A stretch of 31,859 nucleotides of DNA from CAYQDF01 sp964416175 (GCA_964416175.1 CAYQDF010000031.1:1-31859); one strand, 5' to 3'; positions 24,219 through 31,859 are shown, numbered from the stretch's first letter. Program-made: numbers and translations. The notes: generated by a model from the letters alone, not told the origin.

Positions 24219-25310
24219 TCAACCTCGAGGTAATTCGCTGCCTTTGGCGCGATACCACTGGATAGTTCTCACCAACCCCTCCTCCAGCGGCGTCTTCGCC
24301 CGGAACCCGAAGAACGCCTCCGCCCGGCGTGTATCTAATGCCCGCCGGGGCTGACCATTCGGGCGGGAAATATCCCAGGTCAGCTTTCCATGGAAATCAG
24401 TCAACTTCACAATCATCTCTGCCAGGTCTTTAATGCTGATTTCTTGCCCTGATCCCAGGTTAACAGGCAATTCTTCGTCATACCGTTCCGTGGCGAGGAG
24501 GATCCCCTCTGCGGCGTCTTCCACGTACAGAAATTCACGGGTCGGAGTACCATCTCCCCAAACCACGACTTCGTCGTCCCCGCGCTCCTTCGCCTCCAGG
24601 CATTTGCGGATCAGCGCCGGGATCACGTGAGAGGTCTCCAGGTCGAAATTATCACCCGGTCCATACAGATTGACCGGCATAAGGTAGATCGCATTGAAAC
24701 CGTACTGTTGCCGGTAAGCTTGCGCCTGGACAAGCAGCATTTTCTTTGCCAGGCCGTAAGGCGCATTCGTCTCTTCGGGGTAGCCGTCCCACAGGGCATC
24801 TTCGGAAAAGGGTACTGGTGTGAATTTCGGGTAAGCGCAGATCGTCCCAATTGCGACGAATTTATCAACCCCGCGACGCCACGCTTCGTGCATGAGCTGC
24901 ACGCCCATGACGAGGTTCGAATAGAAGAACTCGGCCGGTCTCTCCCGGTTCGCCTGAATGCCCCCTACCAGCGCTGCCAGATGAATGACGATGGTCTTCT
25001 TTACCGGGGCAAATCCTTTCGGTCTGTTCGGGGTATCAGTCAAACCGGCATCGTCAAAGAGGCGGCGGATCGCTAAGATGTCTGTGAGATCATATTGCTC
25101 GACTCGGGGAACGAGGATGTCTCCCGCACCACGCTTCCTGAGCTTGTCGACGACGAACTTCCCTAAAAAGCCCGCGCCGCCGGTCACGATGACTTTCCTG
25201 TCCAGCCAGAAGCTGCTTTCCCGCCTCGATTCCTCAGAAACGGTCGCCTTGTTGAACTCTTCAGGAGAGCTGGCAGTGTCTGTACGCCACAGCTGATTGT
25301 CGGGACTCAT
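24219..25310 (-). CDS. fcl: GDP-L-fucose synthase (GDP-4-keto-6-deoxy-mannose 3,5-epimerase/4-reductase)
   Basis: The 363-residue product has VIVTGGAGFLGKFVVDKL, then VIHLAALVGGIQANRERPAEFF, the GDP-fucose synthase fingerprint (AAxVGGI.AN...P..F). FVAIGTICAYPKFTPVPFSE, with the catalytic Ser replaced in the usual GTICAYP form of this subgroup, and NAPYGLAKKMLL, with Tyr and Lys, follow. It turns the product of Gmd into GDP-L-fucose using NADPH. The start at 25310 has GAGG 6 nt upstream and sits 7 bp after the preceding stop. An ATG at 25355 lies inside the previous gene. About 45 residues precede the Rossmann core, longer than the short N-terminus usual for this family. gmd lies three genes upstream. 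Confidence 0.92.
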   Translation of the reverse strand: MSPDNQLWRTDTASSPEEFNKATVSEESRRESSFWLDRKVIVTGGAGFLGKFVVDKLRKRGAGDILVPRVEQYDLTDILAIRRLFDDAGLTDTPNRPKGFAPVKKTIVIHLAALVGGIQANRERPAEFFYSNLVMGVQLMHEAWRRGVDKFVAIGTICAYPKFTPVPFSEDALWDGYPEETNAPYGLAKKMLLVQAQAYRQQYGFNAIYLMPVNLYGPGDNFDLETSHVIPALIRKCLEAKERGDDEVVVWGDGTPTREFLYVEDAAEGILLATERYDEELPVNLGSGQEISIKDLAEMIVKLTDFHGKLTWDISRPNGQPRRALDTRRAEAFFGFRAKTPLEEGLVRTIQWYRAKGSELPRG

Positions 25311-25317
25311 AAGTACC

Positions 25318-26331
25318 TCACGCAACGATAAACCGCGCGTTGCGGTAGCGCTCATTTTGCGGTTCTCGGATCAGCCCATCCCGCAAGGCATGCAGCACCT
25401 CCCGGATGCCATCCTCCAGGGAATAGCGGGCGTTGAACCCCAGCTGAATCCTTACTTTGTCGAATGAGACCCTGATATCCCGCATGTCACCTCCGAAGGT
25501 CATGTCCTTGTAGCGGACTCGGGTTTCGGGCAGGCGTTTCAAGATCAGCGACGCGATTTCGTCTTTCGTAAAGTTTCCCGAATCCGATCCCAGGTTGAAT
25601 GCCTGTCCCCGGATCTTCTCTTCGGGCGCCTGGAGAGCAAGGCAGATCCCTTCGACCGCATCGCGCACGTGCAAGTACGACCTCAAATATCCCCGCTGGT
25701 AGATCAACAGCTCCCGCCGCGAGAATGCGTCGCATACGAATTGATTCACTAGAAGGTCGAACCGCGGCCGAGGAGATAATCCGTAGAGCGTCGCCATCCG
25801 GAAAATCACCGGAGCAGATCCGCCATCAGCCTGGGTCAGCAAAAAACTCTCTGCAAAGACCTTCGTCTCTGCATAGAGCGATTGCGGATTCAATGGCGCG
25901 TCTTCATCCAGGGGATCATCTCCCGAAGAAATTCCATAGTTGCTGTAAGAAGATGCGAAAATAAAGCGCTTGATCCCTGCTTCCACTGCCTGCTCGAAGA
26001 CTCGCTGCGTGGCTTCCGCGTTGTAACGCCACGCGACCTGCCGTCCCACAGCCTGGCAGGCCGGGAACCCAACGATCGCTGCCAGGTGGACAACGGATTC
26101 CGGCGCCGGCCATTCGGTTCGCAGCGTCGAGCGGATGGCGCGCGGTTCGCAGACATCGGCCTTCGCGAAGGAAAAATTGGGGTGGTCGCTAACTGCCAGC
26201 AGAGATTCGCCTCCATATAACAAGTCGTCCACGACCGTGACGGCAAATCCTTGCCGCAACAACCGACCGCATAGCAAAGAGCCGATGTAGCCCGCCCCAC
26301 CGGTGATCAGGACGTGTCTATCCGGATGCAT
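25318..26331 (-). CDS. NAD-dependent sugar epimerase/dehydratase (extended SDR)
   Basis: The 337-residue product begins MHPDRHVLITGGAGYIGSLL (Rossmann motif TGGAGYIG), then VVDDLLYGG (NAD ribose Asp), SVVHLAAIVGFPACQ, FASSYSNYG and SLYAETKVFAE with the catalytic Tyr-Lys. This is the layout of UDP-glucose 4-epimerase-like enzymes. FASSYSNYG replaces the more common SSxxVYG, and the epimerised sugar cannot be named. The chosen ATG has AAAGG upstream and overlaps the regulator gene by 14 bp. An upstream in-frame ATG at 26394 would sit deeper in the regulator gene and adds only basic residues. It precedes fcl, so a role in making a second GDP- or UDP-sugar for the same polymer is likely. Confidence 0.88.
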   Translation of the reverse strand: MHPDRHVLITGGAGYIGSLLCGRLLRQGFAVTVVDDLLYGGESLLAVSDHPNFSFAKADVCEPRAIRSTLRTEWPAPESVVHLAAIVGFPACQAVGRQVAWRYNAEATQRVFEQAVEAGIKRFIFASSYSNYGISSGDDPLDEDAPLNPQSLYAETKVFAESFLLTQADGGSAPVIFRMATLYGLSPRPRFDLLVNQFVCDAFSRRELLIYQRGYLRSYLHVRDAVEGICLALQAPEEKIRGQAFNLGSDSGNFTKDEIASLILKRLPETRVRYKDMTFGGDMRDIRVSFDKVRIQLGFNARYSLEDGIREVLHALRDGLIREPQNERYRNARFIVA

Positions 26332-26848
26332 CTTGGCCTTTCGAAACGCTCCCCTGCATCTCCGGCGCGGCGGCATCGTCGAGATGAAGGGCAACCTTCA
26401 TGTCATTCAAAACCAGTACAGGCGCGTCCGGCGCGTCCGTGATCGCCACACCCTGCTCATAACAGGTCAGCCGAACCACGTCAGCAATGTCCCCGTCACC
26501 CTGGATTCGCACCCGGTGATGTCCAGCCTTCTTCAATTCCGCTAACGCTTCGCGCGAACGCTGGCGGACGATCCGGTAGAGGTTCATGGATTGTTCGATG
26601 TATTTAACGGTAAGCCGGGCGCGAAACGCGATGCCCTCTGGCGTGATGATGTAGCGCAGCTTCCGCCTTTGGGCGCGCTTCACCTTGATATAACCCTTCG
26701 AGACCAGCCGTTTGAGATGCCAGTTGACTGTCCCAACAGCCACGCCCAGCTGCGCAGCCAGGGAAGCCTGGGTGATATCCGGGTCGCCCTCAATCTGTTC
26801 AAGGAGCACCATCTCGCGGGTCGGGTCAGGGGAAGATTCAGCGGTCAT
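26318..26848 (-). CDS. winged helix-turn-helix transcriptional regulator with Rossmann-like C-terminus
   Basis: The 176-residue protein has an N-terminal winged helix: helices around 13-50 with ITQASLAAQLGVAVGTVNWH (25-44, the DNA-reading helix), then a basic wing GYIKVKRAQRRKLRYIITPEG. It resembles wHTH regulators found in exopolysaccharide loci. After a coiled stretch (80-108), residues 110-155 hold HRVRIQGDGDIADVVRLTCY and VLVLNDMKVAL, where G-x-G-x-x-A-D at 117-123 looks like a small Rossmann nucleotide-binding loop. It may sense a nucleotide sugar or intermediate. No Shine-Dalgarno precedes the ATG. A perfect TATAAT lies about 20 nt upstream, overlapped by a 15-bp palindrome, so autoregulation is plausible. 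Confidence 0.85.
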   Translation of the reverse strand: MTAESSPDPTREMVLLEQIEGDPDITQASLAAQLGVAVGTVNWHLKRLVSKGYIKVKRAQRRKLRYIITPEGIAFRARLTVKYIEQSMNLYRIVRQRSREALAELKKAGHHRVRIQGDGDIADVVRLTCYEQGVAITDAPDAPVLVLNDMKVALHLDDAAAPEMQGSVSKGQDASG

Positions 26849-26855
26849 GGCTAAT

Positions 26856-26896
26856 ATTCAATAGTTGAATTATAACTCGCTTCGCGACTGGAGCAA
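26856..26896 (-). promoter_or_regulatory. promoter and palindromic operator of the wHTH regulator gene
   Basis: The minus strand has TATAAT (26869-26874) with a weak -35-like TTGCTC (26891-26896) 16 nt upstream. A 15-bp inverted repeat, ATTCAA-N3-TTGAAT (26856-26870), begins within the -10 and covers the expected start point. The leader would be only about 14 nt without a ribosome site. Such a position suits a repressor site. Confidence 0.55.
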
Positions 26897-26900
26897 TGAC

Positions 26901-28823
26901 TTATTTATCAGCAACCTTTCGGTGATACACAACGATTCCACTCTCTACCCGGCATGGTTCCACCGGGGGTGTGACGCCGAGCTTTTCATATTTCCTTGAT
27001 TCTGTAATCATCCTCCGGACCTCTGTATCGCGAGAGCTCTGCTCGAGGAGAATGTAATCGCTCTTCGCCAGCCATCGCTTGGCAGCTTCCTGGTTCCAAA
27101 AACCATAGCGTAGCAAGGATTGAACCTCTCCCCCTTTGCGAAAGGTATAGATTCCATTCAATTGTGGGGGATAGATTTCCACGCCAGGAAGATACAAGAG
27201 TGGCGCTGGTGAATCTCCCCCTTCCCAATATATTTTAGCGCCAGAAGGTATCAACGCTGCCAGATACTTGCCGGCACTTTCGTAAGCGTCCAGAACATCG
27301 CTCCTGCAGTCATATTCCCTGAAACCTCCCCCCAGAGCTGCTGTCGGTGACAGTACCAAGCCTGTCATCAGGAATGCCGCCAGCGCAGTGTAACCGTAGG
27401 AGGAGTTTGACAGAGATTTTCTTTTCATGCGGACCAATATGATGAGCCCTGCGATACCAAGGATCAGGACTCCCGCGATCAATCCCGCCACTGCGGGGAA
27501 TAATCTCCTGGCAAGGGCATAATCTATTCCCCATCTCTGGATGTAGAGTTTCAATGGAACAATACCGGGCAGGATCTTGCCAGTTCGCAGAAAGGTGAGA
27601 ATCCTCGGAACACGCCACTTCAACCATATGTCTCCCAATGGATCGTACGCGCTGAATCCCACGGCGACTGCCAATATCAGTATCACAAACACGACCAGGT
27701 ATTTCCTCCAGGATCTTACCTCCCTTTCCCAGCCTGACATAGAAGCAGCCAGCAGTAGAAGGCCCAGGTTGGCATAAAAAGCAGTATAAACTGGGTAACA
27801 AAATGCGCAGTAATTCCTTCCCAAAGCATCGTACGTCTGCGGATTGATCCCGAGTGAAGCCCACGCATGTGCAAGAAGCAATATCAAGAACATAACAGCC
27901 AGAAAACTGCTCGTGTGAAATTGAGATTCGCTCTTCCAGCTTCTCTTCCCCGGCCAAAGGAGCAGTGAAGTAAACAGGCTGGCGAACGCAATGAAATGAA
28001 ATCGGATCCCTAGAAGGAAGCTCAAGGCGCGGCTTTGCCACTTGATCTCAGGATTCCAGAGGGGTATCCCTTGAGGCGCCCGCCAGGGTCCGAGAAAAGG
28101 AGCCATCGCCGTAGGTATCCACTCTGCCCACATCCGCAGGATCCCTGGCCAGAAGAAGATATGCCCAATGGCAAAAACCCCTGAGCCAAGCAGGGTAGCC
28201 AGGAGCCCGGTTCGTCGTCCGCACTGCCGGTACACGTATAGAAAAATGAGTGGAAGCACCGGGAGCATATTCAAACGGGTCAGCGGGAGAAGTCCAGCCA
28301 GTGTCGAACCCAAAAATATCTGCCATGTCGGTCGATCTCCACCTATTACCAGCACCAGCACCCATATCAGCAGGCACGCGATCAGGACCTGGGAAATAGC
28401 CAGGCTGTATATTTTGATGATTGCCGGATTGGCAGCGACGGCCAGCAACACGCCAGCCGCGATCCATTTCCCACCCAACCGACGGGCAACAATCCACAAG
28501 CCAACTATCAGTAAGAAACCAAGGACCAGGGCGAAATATCGACCGGTGCGCAGCCCAGGCCCAAAAATAACTTGAACAATTCCCGGGAACAGAAATGACA
28601 AAGGCATCTGGTTGGTCCACGGACCAAAATCCTGGAAAGGCCAATACCGTCGTGAAGCGAACAGGTATCCAGAAACGAGGTAAGCGCCCTCATCCAGTAA
28701 GGATCGCTGCTCGTGGATAAACCACCAGGATTGAATTAAATAAAGGAAACCACTAACAGCTGCCAGCGAATCAGCAACGCTTCCTAAAGATCTTATTTTG
28801 TCCCGTGGTAAGGTGATCTGCAT
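26901..28823 (-). CDS. GT-C-like polytopic membrane glycosyltransferase
   Basis: The 640-residue product has roughly twelve hydrophobic segments. Its first external loop contains HEQRSLLDEGAYLVSGYLF (acidic pair D44/E45), followed by RRYWPFQDFGPWTNQMPLSF, matching the D-E-x-x-Y pattern of GT39/ArnT-like enzymes with the presumed catalytic Asp. The C-terminal 130 residues are an extracytoplasmic domain (EYDCRSDVLDAYESAGKYLA and LPGVEIYPPQLNG). It should transfer a sugar from a polyprenyl-phosphate donor outside the membrane. A terminator-like hairpin separates it from gmd upstream, with a possible -10 TAGAAT at 28863-28868, so it may start its own transcript. Substrate unknown. Confidence 0.75.
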   Translation of the reverse strand: MQITLPRDKIRSLGSVADSLAAVSGFLYLIQSWWFIHEQRSLLDEGAYLVSGYLFASRRYWPFQDFGPWTNQMPLSFLFPGIVQVIFGPGLRTGRYFALVLGFLLIVGLWIVARRLGGKWIAAGVLLAVAANPAIIKIYSLAISQVLIACLLIWVLVLVIGGDRPTWQIFLGSTLAGLLPLTRLNMLPVLPLIFLYVYRQCGRRTGLLATLLGSGVFAIGHIFFWPGILRMWAEWIPTAMAPFLGPWRAPQGIPLWNPEIKWQSRALSFLLGIRFHFIAFASLFTSLLLWPGKRSWKSESQFHTSSFLAVMFLILLLAHAWASLGINPQTYDALGRNYCAFCYPVYTAFYANLGLLLLAASMSGWEREVRSWRKYLVVFVILILAVAVGFSAYDPLGDIWLKWRVPRILTFLRTGKILPGIVPLKLYIQRWGIDYALARRLFPAVAGLIAGVLILGIAGLIILVRMKRKSLSNSSYGYTALAAFLMTGLVLSPTAALGGGFREYDCRSDVLDAYESAGKYLAALIPSGAKIYWEGGDSPAPLLYLPGVEIYPPQLNGIYTFRKGGEVQSLLRYGFWNQEAAKRWLAKSDYILLEQSSRDTEVRRMITESRKYEKLGVTPPVEPCRVESGIVVYHRKVADK

Positions 28824-28887
28824 CGTTGGGTCAGTCCGAACCGGATCCCGATTACCTTATCAATTCTAAATTTCCTGGCTAACAGAT

Positions 28888-28908
28888 AAAACCGCCCTGC
28901 TGGGTGGT
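28888..28908 (-). terminator. candidate intrinsic terminator downstream of gmd
   Basis: On the minus strand ACCACCC-AGCA-GGGCGGT forms a 7-bp stem with one A-C mismatch and a 4-nt loop, followed at once by TTTT. It lies about 70 nt after the gmd stop. It could end the transcript or act as an attenuator before the next membrane protein gene. Confidence 0.45.
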
Positions 28909-28975
28909 GATGGATGAGTCGAAGAATATTCGGGTGGTTCTATACGTAACAGTTGAAGCTGGGAGTTGTGATCCA

Positions 28976-29944
28976 TCAGGAGATTTCCTGCGCCAGCCGC
29001 TTTAAATCTGCGTCGACCATCATGTGCACGAGTTCTTCGAACCCAACCGAGGGATGCCAGCCCAATTCTTTGTTAGCCCGGCTGGGATCGGCAACCAGCA
29101 TATCCACTTCGGCGGGCCGGTAGAACCGCTGATCCTGTACGACGAAATCCCGGTAGTCCAAACCCACGTAACCGAACGCCAGCTCGCACAGCTCGCGGAC
29201 GCTGTGCGTGACGCCTGTCCCGACCACGAAATCCGATGGGGTCCCCTGTTGCAGCATCAGCCACATCGCTTCGACGTAATCCCCGGCGAACCCCCAATCA
29301 CGGCGAGCTTCCAAGTTTCCCAGATGCAGGTCCTTTGCCTGGCCCAGCTTGATGCGCGCGACGCCGTGCGATACCTTCCGGGTGACGAATTCCAGTCCCC
29401 GCCGCGGGCTTTCGTGGTTGAACAGGATCCCGGATACGGCGTAAAGATTGTAAGATTCACGATAATTCACCGTGATCCAGTGCCCGTACACCTTCGCCAC
29501 GCCGTAAGGGCTGCGAGGGTAAAACGGTGTGCGTTCGGTTTGTGGGACCTCCCGGACTTTCCCGAACATCTCGCTCGAGGATGCCTGGTAGAAGCGCGTC
29601 TCCGGATTGACCAGCCGGATCGCCTCGAGCAGCCGGGTGACGCCCAGGGCGGTGACTTCTCCGGTCAACACAGGCTGGTTCCAGGATGTGGGCACGAACG
29701 ACTGTGCAGCCAGGTTGTACACCTCCGCCGGGCGATAGCGTTCGAGGATGTCTACGAGCGAGCTCTGATCGTGCAAATCCCCCTGGATGATCGCGATGTC
29801 GTCTTGAATGTGCTTGATGCGCTCAAAGGTAACCGTGCTAGACCTGCGCACCATGCCGATCACTTCGTACCCCTTCTCCAGCAAGAACTCCGCCAGATAC
29901 GAGCCATCCTGTCCGGTGATGCCTGTCACGATGGCGGTTGGCAT
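28976..29944 (-). CDS. gmd: GDP-mannose 4,6-dehydratase
   Basis: The 322-residue product has the GMD fingerprint throughout: AIVTGITGQDGSYLAEFLLE, YEVIGMVRRSS, EVYNLAAQSFVPTSW, SSSEMFGKVREVPQTERTPF, YPRSPYGVAKVYGHW (catalytic Tyr-Lys), SGILFNHESPRRGLEFVTRK and ARRDWGFAGDYVEAMW. It converts GDP-D-mannose to GDP-4-keto-6-deoxy-D-mannose, which fcl then turns into GDP-L-fucose. I chose ATG 29944, because AGGAGG lies 6 nt before it. The GTG at 29959 lies upstream of that ribosome site. A dedicated promoter with a perfect -10 and a near-palindromic operator precedes it, so gmd is probably independently controlled within the locus. Confidence 0.96.
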   Translation of the reverse strand: MPTAIVTGITGQDGSYLAEFLLEKGYEVIGMVRRSSTVTFERIKHIQDDIAIIQGDLHDQSSLVDILERYRPAEVYNLAAQSFVPTSWNQPVLTGEVTALGVTRLLEAIRLVNPETRFYQASSSEMFGKVREVPQTERTPFYPRSPYGVAKVYGHWITVNYRESYNLYAVSGILFNHESPRRGLEFVTRKVSHGVARIKLGQAKDLHLGNLEARRDWGFAGDYVEAMWLMLQQGTPSDFVVGTGVTHSVRELCELAFGYVGLDYRDFVVQDQRFYRPAEVDMLVADPSRANKELGWHPSVGFEELVHMMVDADLKRLAQEIS

Positions 29945-29950
29945 CCCTGC

Positions 29951-29956
29951 CCTCCT
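29951..29956 (-). promoter_or_regulatory. Shine-Dalgarno of gmd
   Basis: A perfect AGGAGG on the minus strand with 6-nt spacing to ATG 29944. It is the strongest ribosome site in the window and decides the gmd start. Confidence 0.8.
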
Positions 29957-29963
29957 CACTAAA

Positions 29964-29982
29964 ATTCAGTTGTTGAATTATA
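29964..29982 (-). promoter_or_regulatory. promoter -10 and near-palindromic operator of gmd
   Basis: TATAAT (29977-29982) overlaps the 15-bp element ATTCAGTTGTTGAAT (plus strand, 29964-29978). This is the counterpart of the element at 26856-26870, in the identical phase relative to the -10; the two differ at 3 of 15 positions. The palindrome has one mismatched pair. No -35 consensus is visible at 16-18 nt, which could mean dependence on an activator or simply a weak promoter. Confidence 0.5.
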
Positions 29983-30089
29983 CTTCTTAATTCGATTCCC
30001 TGGGCCTCCTTTTTATCACTCAAATGAACAGGACTGAACTGAACAGACGCATTCATCTTGGCTCAGACGGTCCTCCATTGGAGTCATCT

Positions 30090-31682
30090 TTACCTCACAA
30101 ACTTCTTCCAGAGGTACTTCCACGAAAAGAACAAAAACACGGTGAGCAGACCCAATCCCAGGGTGCCGAAAACGTCACTCACGGGCCAGCGGATGATCCC
30201 ATATCGCTGGAGATACCAGGGAATGAACCACACGAGCAGAATGGCGAGGGCAGCTGCCGCGCGGGAAAGTAATTGAGAATTCCGCTGGCGATGATCGATC
30301 CAGGCCCAGGCAGCCAGCGTGGCCTGGAGGCTCAGGAAAACCAGCCGGTACCGCGGGTTGTCCCACATATCGCCGCCGCTGCGGATCGCAGCCACGAGCA
30401 CAACACTCCAGACTGCCAGGGAGATGCCGATTATGGTTTTTTGTTTCTTCCCCTGCCATAAAGCCATTCCCGGCGCAGCCAGCAGAAAAGCCAGCAGGAT
30501 CGTCCACCCAGCCGCACGCCAGATCGCGATCCCCTTCCAGATGGGAGCCCCGCTGTCCATCACCGCTGCCGGCAGAAAGGGCTGAAAAACACCGTACGCC
30601 ATCAGGATGAGGACATGCGTCCACTCTGGGGTCGCGTTGAATATTCTTTTGATCAACCATGATGAACGCCGGGCAAAGTAGGCCTGCCAGCGGGCAGACT
30701 GCGTAAACCACCAGCCGAGTAATGCAACCGGGTTCGTTATTCCTTCTGGCGCAATCCGTCCCCACGCGATCCAGATTCCGATCCCGGCGACGAAAGCAAC
30801 ACCTCCGACTACCAGCCAGAAACGCTTCCGACGCAGGACTGCCCAACCTTCCATAAACAAAGCCAGGGTGAGGAGGACAACCAGGAGTACGCCACCGACG
30901 GGGGGAGAGAATGGGAGGACCAATGCCAGCCCACAAAAAACCAGGCCCAGGCCAGACCAGGACCGATCCTTGAGGAAACGCGCCATCCCATAGCAGGCGA
31001 GCGCCACCAGGGTTACAAGGAAGCCTTCGCGCATCTGAGAGGACCCCAGAATGACTGCATCTGGGTACACGACAACGGTCCAGGCAGCCAGGCGGGCGGC
31101 CTGGTCATTAAACGCCCGTCGAGTGAATGCCCAGGTGAACAGCACAGCCAGGGACGAAAAAAACGCCGTGATGGTGACTACCTGCAGCGGTTGGTGGGTC
31201 CCCCCGCCCAAATAACGATAATTCAGCGCGCTCAGGAATAGCATGCCGCCGTATTGATCGGCGGTGTTGTATTCAGAAAAAGCTTGGGACAGGGGCTTTT
31301 CCGATCGCGCCAGTTCCCAGGCTGCAATATCCCGGGCGTGGGCATCGGCCATGATGTATCCAGATTGTTCAACCGGTGAACCGTATCCCAGTATGGGCAG
31401 GGCGGTGTACCAGAGGATGGCAGCCATAAGTCGCAAGGCGATTGAAGCCAGCATCGCCCACCCCATCCAGGATGGTATCGTTAACCCATTATCACGCCTC
31501 ACGATCTTCCAGCTCAGGATCAGCAGTACCATCCCGAGTAGTAGGTCAATCAGGAATCCCCACCACCCCGCGAAACCCAGAAAACGGTTCGAAATCCAGG
31601 CCAGGAGGACGGATCCTGGGATTCCCAAGAGGATCACTCCGAGGACCCTGGACTTCATAGAAGGTAAGACCTTTATAAGCAT
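30090..31682 (-). CDS. polytopic membrane protein, GT-C-like
   Basis: The 530-residue product is hydrophobic throughout with about eleven to thirteen membrane segments. An early loop carries EQSGYIMADAHARDIAAWEL and YNTADQYGGMLFLSALNYRY, an acidic cluster placed as in GT-C glycosyltransferases, although the classical D-E/D pair is less clear than in the two relatives in this window. An O-antigen-polymerase-like role is an alternative. No ribosome site precedes ATG 31682. An internal ATG at 31658 has a distant AAAGG and is a candidate start. It lies between a GT4 gene and gmd, with a 145-bp promoter-bearing gap downstream. Confidence 0.7.
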   Translation of the reverse strand: MLIKVLPSMKSRVLGVILLGIPGSVLLAWISNRFLGFAGWWGFLIDLLLGMVLLILSWKIVRRDNGLTIPSWMGWAMLASIALRLMAAILWYTALPILGYGSPVEQSGYIMADAHARDIAAWELARSEKPLSQAFSEYNTADQYGGMLFLSALNYRYLGGGTHQPLQVVTITAFFSSLAVLFTWAFTRRAFNDQAARLAAWTVVVYPDAVILGSSQMREGFLVTLVALACYGMARFLKDRSWSGLGLVFCGLALVLPFSPPVGGVLLVVLLTLALFMEGWAVLRRKRFWLVVGGVAFVAGIGIWIAWGRIAPEGITNPVALLGWWFTQSARWQAYFARRSSWLIKRIFNATPEWTHVLILMAYGVFQPFLPAAVMDSGAPIWKGIAIWRAAGWTILLAFLLAAPGMALWQGKKQKTIIGISLAVWSVVLVAAIRSGGDMWDNPRYRLVFLSLQATLAAWAWIDHRQRNSQLLSRAAAALAILLVWFIPWYLQRYGIIRWPVSDVFGTLGLGLLTVFLFFSWKYLWKKFVR

Positions 31683-31726
31683 CGCGAGGTTTTGTACAAT
31701 CTTATCGTTGCACGAATCACTGTAAC

Positions 31727-31859
31727 TTAGCGCCTTGTGACGTTACCCTTGTGGGCACAATCAACTTTTGCAGGGCTGTTCAAGACTCTCCTAACCCGCT
31801 CCTCCCATGTGTACGCAGCTGCCGTCTGGCCGGCTGCCCTCGCCAGGGAGGCGCGGAGG
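31727..31859 (-). CDS. C-terminal end of a GT4-family glycosyltransferase (runs off right edge)
   Basis: Reading the reverse strand from the window edge gives an open frame of 43 codons ending at TAA (31727-31729). The translation includes ASLARAAGQTAAAYTWEERV, then RRVL and a short basic tail. The pattern A-xx-AR-x(8)-YTWEER-xx-R-x-L is the usual final helix of GT4 glycosyltransferases (compare the Y-S/T-W-E/D-x-x-A ending). The start and catalytic part are outside the window. It sits just upstream of the polytopic membrane protein and belongs to the same cluster. Confidence 0.65.
   Translation of the reverse strand, partial: LRASLARAAGQTAAAYTWEERVRRVLNSPAKVDCAHKGNVTRR

Noticed and set aside
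26422..26439. Tandem 9-bp repeat GCGCGTCCG x2 in the regulator gene
   Set aside because: It only encodes Asp-Ala-Pro twice. Two copies are too few to claim phase variation.
29024..29962. Plus-strand open frame (312 codons) opposite gmd
   Set aside because: gmd is unmistakable on the minus strand. The plus frame has no domain signal and no ribosome site.

Overview
This window looks like a chromosomal segment of a Chloroflexota bacterium, most likely Anaerolineae-like. The main clue is a lipoprotein (11849-12556) with a long Pro/Ser/Thr linker and a GerMN-type C-terminus, a style common in that phylum. Supporting clues are moderate-to-high GC, frequent TTG/GTG starts and no sign of an LPS core pathway. 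The taxonomic call is inference. Every supported gene lies on the minus strand, so transcription runs from the right edge to the left. No tRNA, rRNA, CRISPR array, insertion sequence or phage gene was seen.

The window is one large surface-polysaccharide locus. Read in the direction of transcription, it holds: the tail of a GT4 glycosyltransferase (right edge); a polytopic GT-C-like membrane protein; gmd; a second GT-C-like membrane protein; a winged-helix regulator; an NAD-dependent sugar epimerase; fcl (GDP-L-fucose synthase); an ABC-2 polysaccharide exporter (Wzm and Wzt with an extra C-terminal domain); a capsule-type glycosyltransferase; a methyltransferase; a nonulosonate-like block (pseB-like dehydratase, RmlD-like reductase, NeuB-family synthase, GT4, SpsF-like cytidylyltransferase); a GT-A-like protein; a Zn-ribbon methyltransferase; the GerMN lipoprotein; and a GT2.

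The left third looks like a decoration module: a PAPS-dependent sulfotransferase, a Gfo/Idh/MocA oxidoreductase, a GT39-like membrane protein, a small membrane protein with a YIDPNTGG motif, an alkaline-phosphatase-superfamily enzyme, a small membrane protein, a sulfatase-like enzyme without a formylglycine site, a fused ATP sulfurylase/APS kinase that makes PAPS, and a truncated SDR at the left edge.

The likely overall job is to make GDP-L-fucose and a nonulosonate-like CMP sugar, assemble a glycan in the cytoplasm, export it by ABC transporter, and decorate it with sulfate, methyl and possibly phosphodiester groups. Many genes overlap by 4 bp (ATGA, GTGA or TTGA), which indicates translational coupling. 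A 15-bp near-palindrome overlaps the -10 box in front of both the regulator gene and gmd, and a half-copy precedes the pseB-like gene. This suggests local control by the encoded winged-helix protein.
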